A DNA stretch of 64,000 nt from Pelargonium tetragonum (lineage: Eukaryota; Streptophyta; Magnoliopsida; Geraniales; Geraniaceae). The position numbers and the translations under genes are program-made. The notes under the pieces were generated by a model. The model saw nothing but the letters and a program-made list of their open reading frames with translations. It was not told where the DNA came from and searched no databases. This document shows, one piece after another, positions 49,560 through 58,650 of the stretch; positions within the stretch are counted from its first letter, which is position 1, and every line of letters begins with the position of its first letter. Location: positions 1 through 64,000 of the forward strand of contig JAYMTL010000113.1 of assembly GCA_036897445.1 (NCBI GenBank). Reading direction: 5' to 3'.

Positions 49560-49820
49560 AAAGCCTACCCTACTACCCTCTTAGATATAAGACACTAATA
49601 CTAACTAGTACAGGAAGACTAATACAATAGCTACACCAAGAAGAAGAGTACAAATACAAGGAGCTAAAATAGGCATAGCTCATAAGAAAGCTAATACAAA
49701 GAAGAAGAAACCCAAAGCCCATAAGAAAGACAAGAAGTTTAAGAATAAAAAGCATATGTATTTGCTGTCGTATTTTCGTGTGTTATACTTCTTTATCTAT
49801 TACACCTATCTCCTAAACCT
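49560..49820 (+). repeat. Family A right-part copy (plus strand)
   Basis: A+C-rich, with AGACTAATACAATAGCTACA, then AAG-rich triplets to 49750. At 49751-49820 a stretch starting with ATGTATTTGCTG and containing TATTTTCGTGTG and CTCCTAAACC is aligned by eye with 25311-25385 and 58211-58280. The minus-strand frame at 49573-49755 is a shadow of this composition. Confidence 0.4.
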
Positions 49821-49929
49821 ATAAACTAAAAAAACTCATACTAATAAAGTAGAATCTAATAACTACAAGAGGGAGTACTTCCCATAAGCTACTTGCTAAC
49901 CTCCCCTATTAGTTAGGTCTTACTTGGAC

Positions 49930-50157
49930 AGGTATAGCTCATCTGGTTACCGCGTCTCTTTCTCTTGTCCTCCTACTACTACTACTCCTGCTGCTCCTCC
50001 AAAGAATACTACTCTTACTCTTACCCTCTCATCACTAATACAGATAAAAGGAAGAAAAGAATACAGAATCTAAGTCAAATAAAAAAGAGGTAATTCAATT
50101 AATTCAAATCAAGAAGAAGAAGAGTAGAATCCAGAATCTCAAAAGGAATACAAAATA
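49930..50157 (+). repeat. Family A copy (plus strand)
   Basis: It begins with AGGTATAGCTCATCTGG at 49930 and then GCGTCTCTTTCTCTTGTCC, matching the order at 58081-58120. A (CTA)n run and TCCTGCTGCTCCTCC follow. The exact core GAATACAGAATC is at 50059-50070. Variant cores occur at 50127-50138 (GAATCCAGAATC) and 50146-50157 (GAATACAAAATA), suggesting local duplication of the core. Confidence 0.6.
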
Positions 50158-50217
50158 TAGCTCAAAGAATGAAACCGAATAAAAGAAAGAATCTAAAACA
50201 AAAGAAGTAAGTAAGTC

Positions 50218-50260
50218 AGCAGTAGTAGTAGAAGTAGGGGCGGCAGGAGAGTACCTACCC
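50218..50260 (-). repeat. Inverted family A triplet run
   Basis: AGCAGTAGTAGTAGAAGTAG followed by GGGCGGCAGGAG is, on the minus strand, the CTCCTGCC...CTACTACTACTGCT run found at about 49970-49998 on the plus strand. It marks the point where orientation flips from plus-strand copies (48.8-50.16 kb) to minus-strand copies (50.44-52.1 kb). Confidence 0.5.
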
Positions 50261-50438
50261 AAGAGGAGATGCAGAGGATGGATCTAACTAACTTATAGGG
50301 GATATAAGGGATGGGTAAGTAGCCTATGGAATTAGGGATTCCTATCGTAGCTAGTTTCTTGCTAATATTACTTGTACTAGTATGTTAGTTAGTGTCTATA
50401 GGAGGTCTTCTTTCAAGGTGTATTTACTCTATTGTTTG

Positions 50439-50516
50439 GTAGCTTATCGGTAATGAGGATATGAACCTTGTGCGTATGAGAAGTCTCCTACCGAGTCAAC
50501 CTTTGGGGTTTAGGAG
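50439..50516 (+). repeat. Second half of the inverted repeat with 24879-24952
   Basis: GTAGCTTATCGGTAATGAGG at 50439-50458 and CCGAGTCAAC at 50491-50500 match the reverse complement of the 24.9 kb segment in the same order. A weaker third relative (GGGGTAAGCGGTAATGGAG) may lie near 51900-51918. Confidence 0.6.
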
Positions 50517-50694
50517 GTTAGGGTCTTATGTTTGATTAAGCAAGGATGCGCCACCTGAAACTGATACTTACCTGCTCTTTCTTCGACTTAATTTCATTCT
50601 TTTTCGATGTTTGAGATTTCTCTTTATTTAGTTTTCTTCTTTCTTAATTGGTTTAATTGACTTGCTTTATAACCTTTCCTGGACTTAGTTGTTC

Positions 50695-50790
50695 GAGCTA
50701 GACTTCGATTCTGTATCCTCTTTCTTAGAATTAGACCTCTTTGTCTTACTTGCTTGAATTAGATTCTTTTGTTTGAGATTTTGTATTCTT
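50695..50790 (-). repeat. Family A core copies (minus strand)
   Basis: GATTCTGTATCC at 50707-50718 and GATTTTGTATTC at 50777-50788 are two inverted core words about 70 bases apart. 50695-50722 matches 17932-17959 at 26 of 28 bases. The minus strand can be read as KRIQNRSLARTTKS across the first core. Confidence 0.55.
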
Positions 50791-50854
50791 GGACTCTTTT
50801 AGTGAGAGTGGGAGAAACCTAAGGTAATAAAGGGATCCCTTATAAACCAAGAAC

Positions 50855-50943
50855 GGATTGACTTTCTTTTATTCTGTGTTCTTTCTTAAAGGACTTCCTT
50901 TTGTAGCTAACTTCTTAGTTAGGAGCTTTATGAGCTATACCTT
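50855..50943 (-). repeat. Family A copy (minus strand)
   Basis: On the minus strand from 50943: AAGGTATAGCTCATAAAGC, TCCTAACTAAGAAG, AGGAAGTCC, then AAAGAACACAGAATAAAAG. This is the left part and a diverged core in the normal order. TGAGTCTGTAT abuts it at 50943-50953. Confidence 0.55.
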
Positions 50944-51099
50944 GAGTCTGTATCATAGTAGATAGACCTTTTCTTTGTCTTTCTGTTGCTTTGTTGACTT
51001 TCTTTTTCACACTCTCCCCGGATCCAAGTCTTACCTTAGTCGGAGCTAAACCTGTAGCTATTGTCTTCTTGTAGCCCTTATCTTTACTTTATCTATTTT

Positions 51100-51620
51100 T
51101 AATAGGGTCCCTTTCTGTCAAACTTAATTGTAGTTTTTTATTTTATAGTACTATAGTATATTCTAATTGAGTCTGACTCTTCCGGCTATTAGTTACTTTT
51201 TAGTAAGGTATATGGATTTTAATAATAGATAGTATAGTAGAGAGTGACCCTTAAATTTCCTGTTAAATGAAAAAAAGAACTTTAATTTATTATATATGAA
51301 TCCTACCTTTTTCTTAAAAACAGCCCAGAAATCCAGTACTTACAGAGGGAGTTGCTACTTTATTCTTGTTCAAAATCTCCCTGCGACAAAAGTCCTCAAG
51401 CCTTTTTTTGTTTGTAGAGAATCGGTATTCACTTCCCCAAGCTCTATCTATATGGGAAATCAATAAAACGAGAAAACAAGTTTACCTTGGGCTTTTTGTG
51501 AGTGAAATCGGGTACTTGGTAAAGACCCCCTTGAGCTTATTGAAATGCAAAGTTACAGCATCAATTGATTTAGTGTGCGTAGGTTAGAATCCGGCTACCT
51601 TAGCGAATAGTGTCAACTTA
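51100..51620. other. Spacer between minus-strand blocks
   Basis: AT-rich to 51.3 kb, with a 73-codon forward frame at 51366-51587 that has no recognisable motif. No gene called. Confidence 0.45.
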
Positions 51621-51639
51621 AGGGACTTAGAGATAGAAA

Positions 51640-52080
51640 CTAGCTTCCCTGTCTTGCCTGTACGACTGACTTTGACCTATTGTCTTACTTATACGTCTTA
51701 TGTTATGTATAGATATTTATTAGATATGGATACTCTTCCTATATTTCATTTCATTATGTACTCAGTATCTTACTTAGCAGTGCAGTTAGTGTCTTATCTT
51801 AGTTGTCTAAAGTGTACTCTGTCTTCTTAGCTTAGGTTTATTAGGAGTATGAGCAATAGTAGAAACAGTAAGGGCTATAGCTATCTCAGAGGGCTCATGG
51901 GGTAAGCGGTAATGGAGTTTTGATTTATTATAGTACTTGACTTTATGGGAATATAATAGTATACCTAGTTCGGCAATAGTATGATAGTATGCATATGGGT
52001 TTTGTTCTTTTACTGTAATAAGGAGTTTAAGGCGCGAGTGCTTTATAGTAGTTGTATTATAATCTTAGTATATAGTATAA
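51640..52080 (-). repeat. T+G-rich block with a family A copy (minus strand)
   Basis: On the minus strand, 51820-51885 reads GATAGCTATAGCCCTTACTG, TTTCTACTATTGCTC, ATACTCCTAATAAACC, TAAGCTAAGAAGACAGAG, the family A order with a lost core. The rest of the block shares composition only. Confidence 0.45.
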
Positions 52081-53800
52081 TATTACTAGGAACAAAAATG
52101 AGGACAATAAAGTGAATTTTTTATAACCCGAGGTTTGCTTTTCCGTGAAGTAGATGGAGCTAATAAAAAAGGATTTAAAACCACTAAACTAAATAAGGAA
52201 AGACTTAATTAAAAATAGATCCCGAATTCCTAAAAAGAAGTATAATGAGCTCCCAATGTATCTTAATTACGGTCAATCTAGGGAATTTAGCCCAGGAGTC
52301 TCCTGTATATTACTAATTTTTTCTATTTGCTTGTCCAAAAAAGTCCTTAAGAATCGTGTTTGTCTAGTAAGAATAAGAAACTAAAAACATATATTAGATT
52401 TTATATATTAATAGATATTTAGGGGGAACCCCTGTTTAAGATATTAAAGCCCCACATTTTTTGGGAATAGCCCTTTGCAAGGAACTCTCCTTAACATGCA
52501 AATATCTCTGCCTAATTTTTTTACTCTTTCTTTTCGAGAAATCAAGCTTCAACTCGAGTTTTTATACTAGTAGTGGGCATAAGATCCTTGATGATAACAT
52601 AAATGTTGCTAAAAATAACAAAAGAAACAAGTAAAGAGTGGGTATAGCCAAAGAGCACTTCGGTCTTTTTTGTTTTGATTCTCTGTTTACCCTCAGTAAG
52701 CTAGGACTTTGAATTTTATATGACATAGTAAGGTGAGATAAGGGCGCTAAAAATGGGTATCCCTACAAGACAAGCAAGAGAACTCTGAGTCTTGCGAAAG
52801 TACTGACCCTTGTGAATAAAAAATGACTGCCAAAATTCTCCGTATAACGGAAACTCCTTATTAAGAAGGACTCCTAAAGTCTTTTGTAAAAATCAGTAAC
52901 TAAAAAAATTGCTTTATTAAAAGGAGCTTGAGTCTATTTCTCCCTATTTAAGATAATAAGTAAATCCCAACACCAAAATTGTCCTAAGGGCCCCAAGAGT
53001 AAGTAAAGTGCCTTTTTTATATAAGTAAGCATAAAACTTCGCATTTCCTTTGTTTCTCATGTTCCAAAGCGGTTCGGGTTCAAAAAAAAATATATATATA
53101 TATATCAAAAGAGTAAAAAAGTTTTTTACTTAGGCTTAGAGCGGAATAACCCTTACAAGGTTTTCAATTAGACAATAAAAAGGAGAATTTTAAGTAAAAT
53201 ATCACATTGAGTTCCTTCTCTAAAAAGACTTTATTAAAAGCTGCACTATAACTAGATTAAAAAAAAAATTCTAAACTTTAATACCAATGGGATTCTCCGG
53301 GAGTTCCCTTTTCTGTAAATTATCCTTAACCGAGATTCACCAAATTAGAAGTAAGACTTAAGATAACCCTAACGAATAGGGGAAAGTTTTCGGAGACTCA
53401 AAACGATAAAGTATACTTATTTTTCCAAGATAAAGGGCTTTTGGAAGCTTATATATTATAATATTCTTTACTTAGGTTTGCTATAAATGATGGGTAAAAA
53501 GGGACCTAATTCGCACAGCTCGGGGTTTATTCTTACCATATGGATTCTTTCCGCCGTTTCTTTTAGCATTTGTATGTAGAGAGCCCCGGGTATCTACTAT
53601 GACTTGACTTTTACAGGTTCTGTGTTTAAAACAAAGAATTCCTTTTTTTTAATGAGACTGCGGTAACCTAGTTAAAGAAATGAAATAGAGAGCAGAATAA
53701 AGAAAAAACATAAAACCGGGAATTTTCACTTTTTAAGGCCTAGAATGAAGATTTCCGGTTTCTATTAAATGTTATTTCACAACTCTGCAAAAAAGGCTTT
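52081..53800. other. Gene-free AT-rich background
   Basis: No open frame of note. Contains a poly-A plus (TA)n tract at 53082-53105. No RNA gene or repeat copy was recognised. Confidence 0.55.
53082..53105. repeat. Poly-A and (TA)n tract
   Basis: Nine A followed by about seven and a half TA units. A simple-sequence tract with no visible context. Confidence 0.9.
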
Positions 53801-55400
53801 TAATACCCAGGTATGATATAGATATAGGACTTCTTTTCTTGTAGTTGTAGCTTGTTGCTATTGGCTTTTCCGGTCATAGCGATTAGTTAGATTTTTCTTA
53901 AGTAGTTTCAGTAGTAATGGAATAGAGTCTAGAAGGTTTCTTAGTATAGTTATAGTAGTAGGGAGGGCTTTGCACCTGACCGGTATTCCTTCTTTTTTTA
54001 GAGAGGGGTCTGCAACAAGTCCTATAGGAAGGGTGTCTAGCTGCTAGTATATTCGTGTATACGAAAGCTTTGAACGGTTCTTATTTAATAGAGTCTAGCT
54101 CTCATGAAAGGGGTATCTATGAAAATAGAGAACCCTCCGGATAAGGTAAGTCAAAAGGAAGTGTTGGCTATAATGAAAATAGATGTCAAAAATTGGATAT
54201 TACATACGGAGCAGACCCGTTCGTGTTTTAGTGCAAGTAAATGACCTTATCCTTAGAGTAGTTTGGTATTCCTGTAAGAAAGATTTTTGGTGTCTTCTTC
54301 CTTTTTTATTTTCATTTTAAGTAAGTGGTATAGCTTTATGCGGTCAGGACCCCCCTTTTTTACTAGGGTTTTTGTTAAAGGGTGTAGCTAAAAGGACTAT
54401 TAAAGACGGATAGAGTTCTTACAACAAAGACAAAGAAAGATTTAAGATAAGAGAATTCTGACTCATAAATAAAGGTTTAAGTAAAAAGTACGGCTATCAT
54501 CATATGAAGAGTGGGGCCCAGCTATGAAGGAGGGTTTGACAGCTTTTCAGACTAAGAAAGTTACAGGTAGTGAGAAAGGGTAATAGCATTCACTTGATCT
54601 TGCTTAAAACCCCTTTTCTTAAATGTATTCTAGCGAGACTTTACCTACTAGAAACGGAGCTTTTCAAAATATTAAGAAAGAAGTTCTTAAGAGTCCTTAA
54701 CGAAAAAGTCCTCCTGCTCTTTGTTTTTATCGTTTAAGAGGAAACAAACCCTATATAAAAATAGTGTTGTATCTAACACTGATGCCTTTATGCTTTGTTA
54801 TACAAAAGGGTTAGAGTCAGTAGTTACTATCTAATTCACAATTACTATACCGGATTCTTCGGAAAGGCTTCCCTTTATGGATTAGGAAACCCAGCTTAAG
54901 GTAGATTCCTCTGCGACCATCAGATCAAACCTTAGATTACAGAGAAGAACTTTTACCAACTGAAGCATAGCGAGGAAGGTTCACGCAAGGCTGGATAGTC
55001 TTACAGTCATTATAGGTTATAGGCACACTGCTTATTGACTCGCTTCTTCGTAACTTGTTTCTTACTCTCGAGAGCTTTTTTAGTTTTAGTCTGTAACTGT
55101 AGCTTAACTATACCCGTATTAAGGGCTAGACTACCTAGATATGAGAGGTTCGTACCTGTCTTAGGAGTCTTCTTTTTATTTATGTAGTCAGTCAATAAAA
55201 AGTCTAGCCGAAAGGTTCTATTTTAAGAATTCCAAGTTAGAAGAGTTTCGCAAAAAGAAGTCGGGTGTACAACAATTTCTTTTATTTAGGTAGCCAAGCT
55301 GGAATCAAAAGGCTATTCTAGACAAGAACTCGGGGTTTCCTAATCCTATAATTCTAAGGGTATAGTTTAGGGAGTCACTACTACTCTATCTTAGTTTAGT
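53801..55400 (-). other. T+G-leaning region, weak minus-strand family A traces
   Basis: The + strand is G/T-rich at 53830-54250 and again at 55020-55200. A 61-codon minus-strand frame at 55010-55195 is Lys/Thr-rich (NKKKTPKTGT near its start, KTKKALESKKQ later). Its DNA includes GGTAGTCTAGC and GGGTATAGTTAAGC, words also found upstream of the family A copy at 58.04-58.09 kb. This may be a further diverged copy. No product recognised. Confidence 0.3.
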
Positions 55401-56240
55401 GTATATATAGTATGTTACTTGAACTCCTTGCCTGTATTCTCAATTCAACGAAAGCTAGTAAGTTAAGAAAGGAAAGATTATCAGTTTCCAGCCGAGGCAG
55501 TTTACTAAAGAAAGAATCCGGTTTCAAAGTCAGACCTTCGCTCAATGGCTTATAAGAAGGAAGATTCTCTGAAGGAAGAAAGATGTAGTCAATCTTGATG
55601 GTAAGTAAACAGCATAAAAAAGAAAAAGAGCGTTCTGGATAGTAGCATCGGCGCGATTCTATTTGAGCTGTTTTCTTCGACTGGGAAGTCATTTATTCAT
55701 TATAAAAGGAATTCAGTAGTTGCTCCTAGATTTTTGGTTATGGATATTCAGTCAGGTATTGAAGGGAATTCATGAGTCTGCTTAGTGAAAGTGAAAGTGA
55801 AAGTAGCCCCGGATCTCATGGAAGGGTTCACAACTAACGAACTCCTTACAAGCCGAGAAAGAGAAAGTAAAGGAAAGCACATAGCATAAAGGTCGTAAAA
55901 AGTAGATTTTAGATATAAGATCTAAACTTTAGCAGGATTCCTCTTTCACTTTGACCGATGGAAATTGATTGCTGGTACTGGATATTCCGGTAGTCAAGGT
56001 CTTTTGGGACTCAAGTAGTTCTGCGTAAGGTATAGTCTCCATATCCTTTTCTAGTTAGTTTCATTTCAATAGAATTATACTGTGGCGCTCTCTAGGCACG
56101 GGATAATTCCTTGAGTTGCTATTTATGCCCGTTTCTTTGTTTCAATTACTAAGAGTGAGTTAGGGTCTATTCTGAAAAGTAGATTTTCTAGTCCGAACTA
56201 TTAAGTTTTGTGGAATTATCACCTTTTTGAGTTACTTTAC
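55401..56240. other. Gene-free background
   Basis: A 98-codon minus-strand frame (55396-55692), the longest in the window, has no recognisable motif, and its length is within chance. A (AGTGAA)3 run lies at 55794-55814. Nothing else seen. Confidence 0.45.
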
Positions 56241-56295
56241 TCCGTGGAAAGGGCTCCAGTTCTACTTATAAAGAAAGTGATGCGGCAGGTCGGGT

Positions 56296-56430
56296 CAACC
56301 AAAAGGAAGAGTTCGGGGGCTATCTAGTATCAAGAGTTTTTGAGGATCTATAAAAATTGGAATGGGTTTTACAGAATAGGGGTACTCAGAAGTTTTGAAA
56401 GCAAGTTCTTAATTTAATATAGAAAGGGCT
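56296..56430 (+). pseudogene. Decayed relative of the 35388-35660 frame
   Basis: TAGTATCAAGAGTT at about 56321-56334 and AGGATCTA shortly after match 35.54-35.57 kb (23 of 26 bases over the segment); looser similarity continues through a TGGGTTTTA / TGGGTCACC pair. In one frame it reads GGYLVSRVFEDL, then a stop, then KLEWVLQ, against GFLVSRVVKDLVKSGAKWV in the intact copy. The in-frame TAA and the missing downstream part mark it as broken. Alignment by eye. Confidence 0.4.
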
Positions 56431-58010
56431 CGGGTTGAGCTATAAGATAAGGGCCTCTTTTTGGGGAGTTTGGTTCATAAGAAAGGTGTGTATGGGTACC
56501 AAATAGATACCGGCGGGTTAAGGTTTAGAAGACTAAGGTAGAGATAAAGAATCTGAGTCAAAGTCGTTTCTTAACTATAAAAAGTTTGGTTTTAGTCTAA
56601 AAAGGGGTATATATTATAAGTGTGTAATATTTCTGAATCTGATTAAGGCGGGTTTCTTTCAAAAAGAAAAGGACTTGAGAATATCTATTAGGTAGAGTAT
56701 AAAAAACAAGTTTAATAATTTTTCTTACTCGAGTAACTAACACGGACGGTGCGCTTTTAATAAGAATTTGTTAACATAAGAATACATGCTAAAATTGGGG
56801 GCTCTTCTTGCGAGCTTTAGGAATAGAGGATGCCTTATTGCTCAATCTACCTTGTTATGTCCAGTGTCTTTAATTAAGTATCAATAAAACCTTTTTGAGA
56901 TTTTATCGAAACCAATAAAGAAATAGAATTAGATAGTAACGAGTAGAAGTACTTATAAAAGCCTCTTTTACACGAAAGGGCTCAACTTATACTCAGGCTG
57001 GCTTCGGTACTTACAAAGCAAGACATATCTAAAAGTTGTCTAGAATTCGAGGAAGTATTAAAACTTAGGTTGTTACTGAGCTACGGCGAAGGTTCTATGC
57101 CAAGCCCAGGGACTCCTTTGTGTGATTATAGTGAGTGTGCATATTGTTCACTGTTATACTGTTTTTTTTTGTATTACCTTGTTTATCCAAGGAGTTCTAT
57201 TGTCCTTTCTGGTTAAAGCACTATGAAAATGTCTTTTTGTTAGTCTCCGCCTACTGGTACCTAATTTATGACTCGAGTAAGACTTTTGCTACAAGCAATA
57301 CCGCCCGTGTTTCCCTATCAAAGCGTTTCGTTTTTATGAAGCATAGCAACTTGCATTAGTCAAAAATTCCCGGAGCATTAGTAATTCATAGCTTTCTATT
57401 ACTTTACCAAAATTTGAGAATAACTTTTTAGCTTTTTTCTTTTTCCGACATACAAGGTTCAAAGGCAAATCTCAAAGAATTTTTTAATCTTTATCTACGG
57501 AAAAAGGGGTGTTCGCTTAGTAGAAATCGTGGAAAGGAGCCATTAGACTACTTCGGGCTTAGCAGACAGTAAGATAGTTACTAGTTATGTGGAATCCGGA
57601 CTTATAGAAAACGGAAGGAATCCTTATCACTAAAAAGCCTTGAAAGTCCGTAGTGTCCGGGAATTTTCCGTAATGTTTGCTTCAGTCTATACTTTATACT
57701 ATCAAGCGAGTCCCTACATATGATTTGTCAACCTGTCCCTATCCCAAAAACTATACATGTCAGTTATAAGGAAATCCCGAGCTACAGCGGATTATAGGAG
57801 CTTTCGATATCGGAAGCAGACTCTTAGGTCAGGGCTTTTTAGTAAAATTGGTACCCTAACTCCAGGTTTAAGTCGCGAAAGTAGAATCCCTTTTCAATTC
57901 TTTTTATAAAAACCAGTCAGTATAGTAAAATGATCGGGAACCCCCTAAGTGCTTTTTTTTTAGATGTGCTTGACTTAGGGATGGAGAGTTACCCCTATAA
58001 TAAGCTACAA
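56431..58010. other. Gene-free AT-rich background
   Basis: A 74-codon forward frame at 57135-57359 starts with a hydrophobic run (ILFTVILFFFVLPCL) but has no other support. No RNA or repeat seen. Confidence 0.5.
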
Positions 58011-58034
58011 CAACAGTAAGAAGAAGAAATTATG

Positions 58035-58285
58035 GCTGCAGGTAGTCTAGCTTACATGAAGAGTAAGATCCTAGTTACAATAGGTATAGCTCCTACTCCT
58101 AAAGCGTCTGCCTCTTGTCCTACTGCTCCTAAAAAGAATAAAACAAATGAAACAACAAAGTACAAGAATCTGGACAGGGCAACAAAGGAATCTAGAACAA
58201 AAGAATAAAGGAGATATTTGCTTTTATTCGTGTTCTCTCCTTGCTAACCAACCTATAACACTACAACGACTTCCTAAACTTTTAG
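58035..58285 (+). repeat. Family A copy with the best-preserved open frame
   Basis: The left part starts at 58079 (AATAGGTATAGCTCC), followed by GCGTCTGCCTCTTGTCC, TACTGCTCCT and AAAAAGAATAAAAC. A loose core (TACAAGAATC) is at 58161-58170. A right part, 58211-58280 (GATATTTGC to CGACTTCCT), aligns with 25311-25385. An open frame runs from 58059 to a TAA at 58206-58208 (49 codons, no ATG). It reads IGIAPTPKASASCPTAPKKN and continues Lys/Thr-rich. The Ala/Pro/Thr-then-Lys pattern recurs in the copies at 20.6, 62.0 and 63.8 kb. The product, if any, is unknown. Confidence 0.55.
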
Positions 58286-58650
58286 GTTGAGTCAGTAAGG
58301 TAGATACTACCCCGCTCTATTAAGGCCTGAACCCGCTTGATAAGCTCCAAAGTTGAGGAATAGACCTTAAGACTTCCAATACAAACGAAAAGCAACATTA
58401 AAAAAGTTCTTCTTCTACTCATTCAGTTTCCTCCCTTACTTACCGAAAAGAACATGGAGCAAGATAATAGTACTTACTTAAGACACTATAACTACTACAG
58501 CGGGTACAGCTAAGGCAGATACTACGGATAAGAGTCTTTCATTAATAAAGAGAGTAACTCTAACTACAGGTCTTTATTTATAAAGAAGGCATAATAAGAT
58601 CCTAAAGATATAGAGAGCAGGTTATAGCCCGGATAAGTACAGGTATACGA
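58286..58650 (+). other. Rest of the A+C-rich block
   Basis: Continues the A+C bias, with ATAACTACTACAGCGGGTAC near 58480, recalling 20530 and 25570. No gene; probably degraded family A flank. Confidence 0.35.

Noticed and set aside
54040-54085. Group II intron domain V-like ending (GAAAGC...ACGGTTCTT)
   Set aside because: The 5' strand needed to pair with it is absent, and no other intron domain or maturase is near.
55396-55692. Longest frame in the window (98 codons, minus strand)
   Set aside because: One frame of this length is expected by chance in 64 kb at this AT content. No motif, context or second copy.
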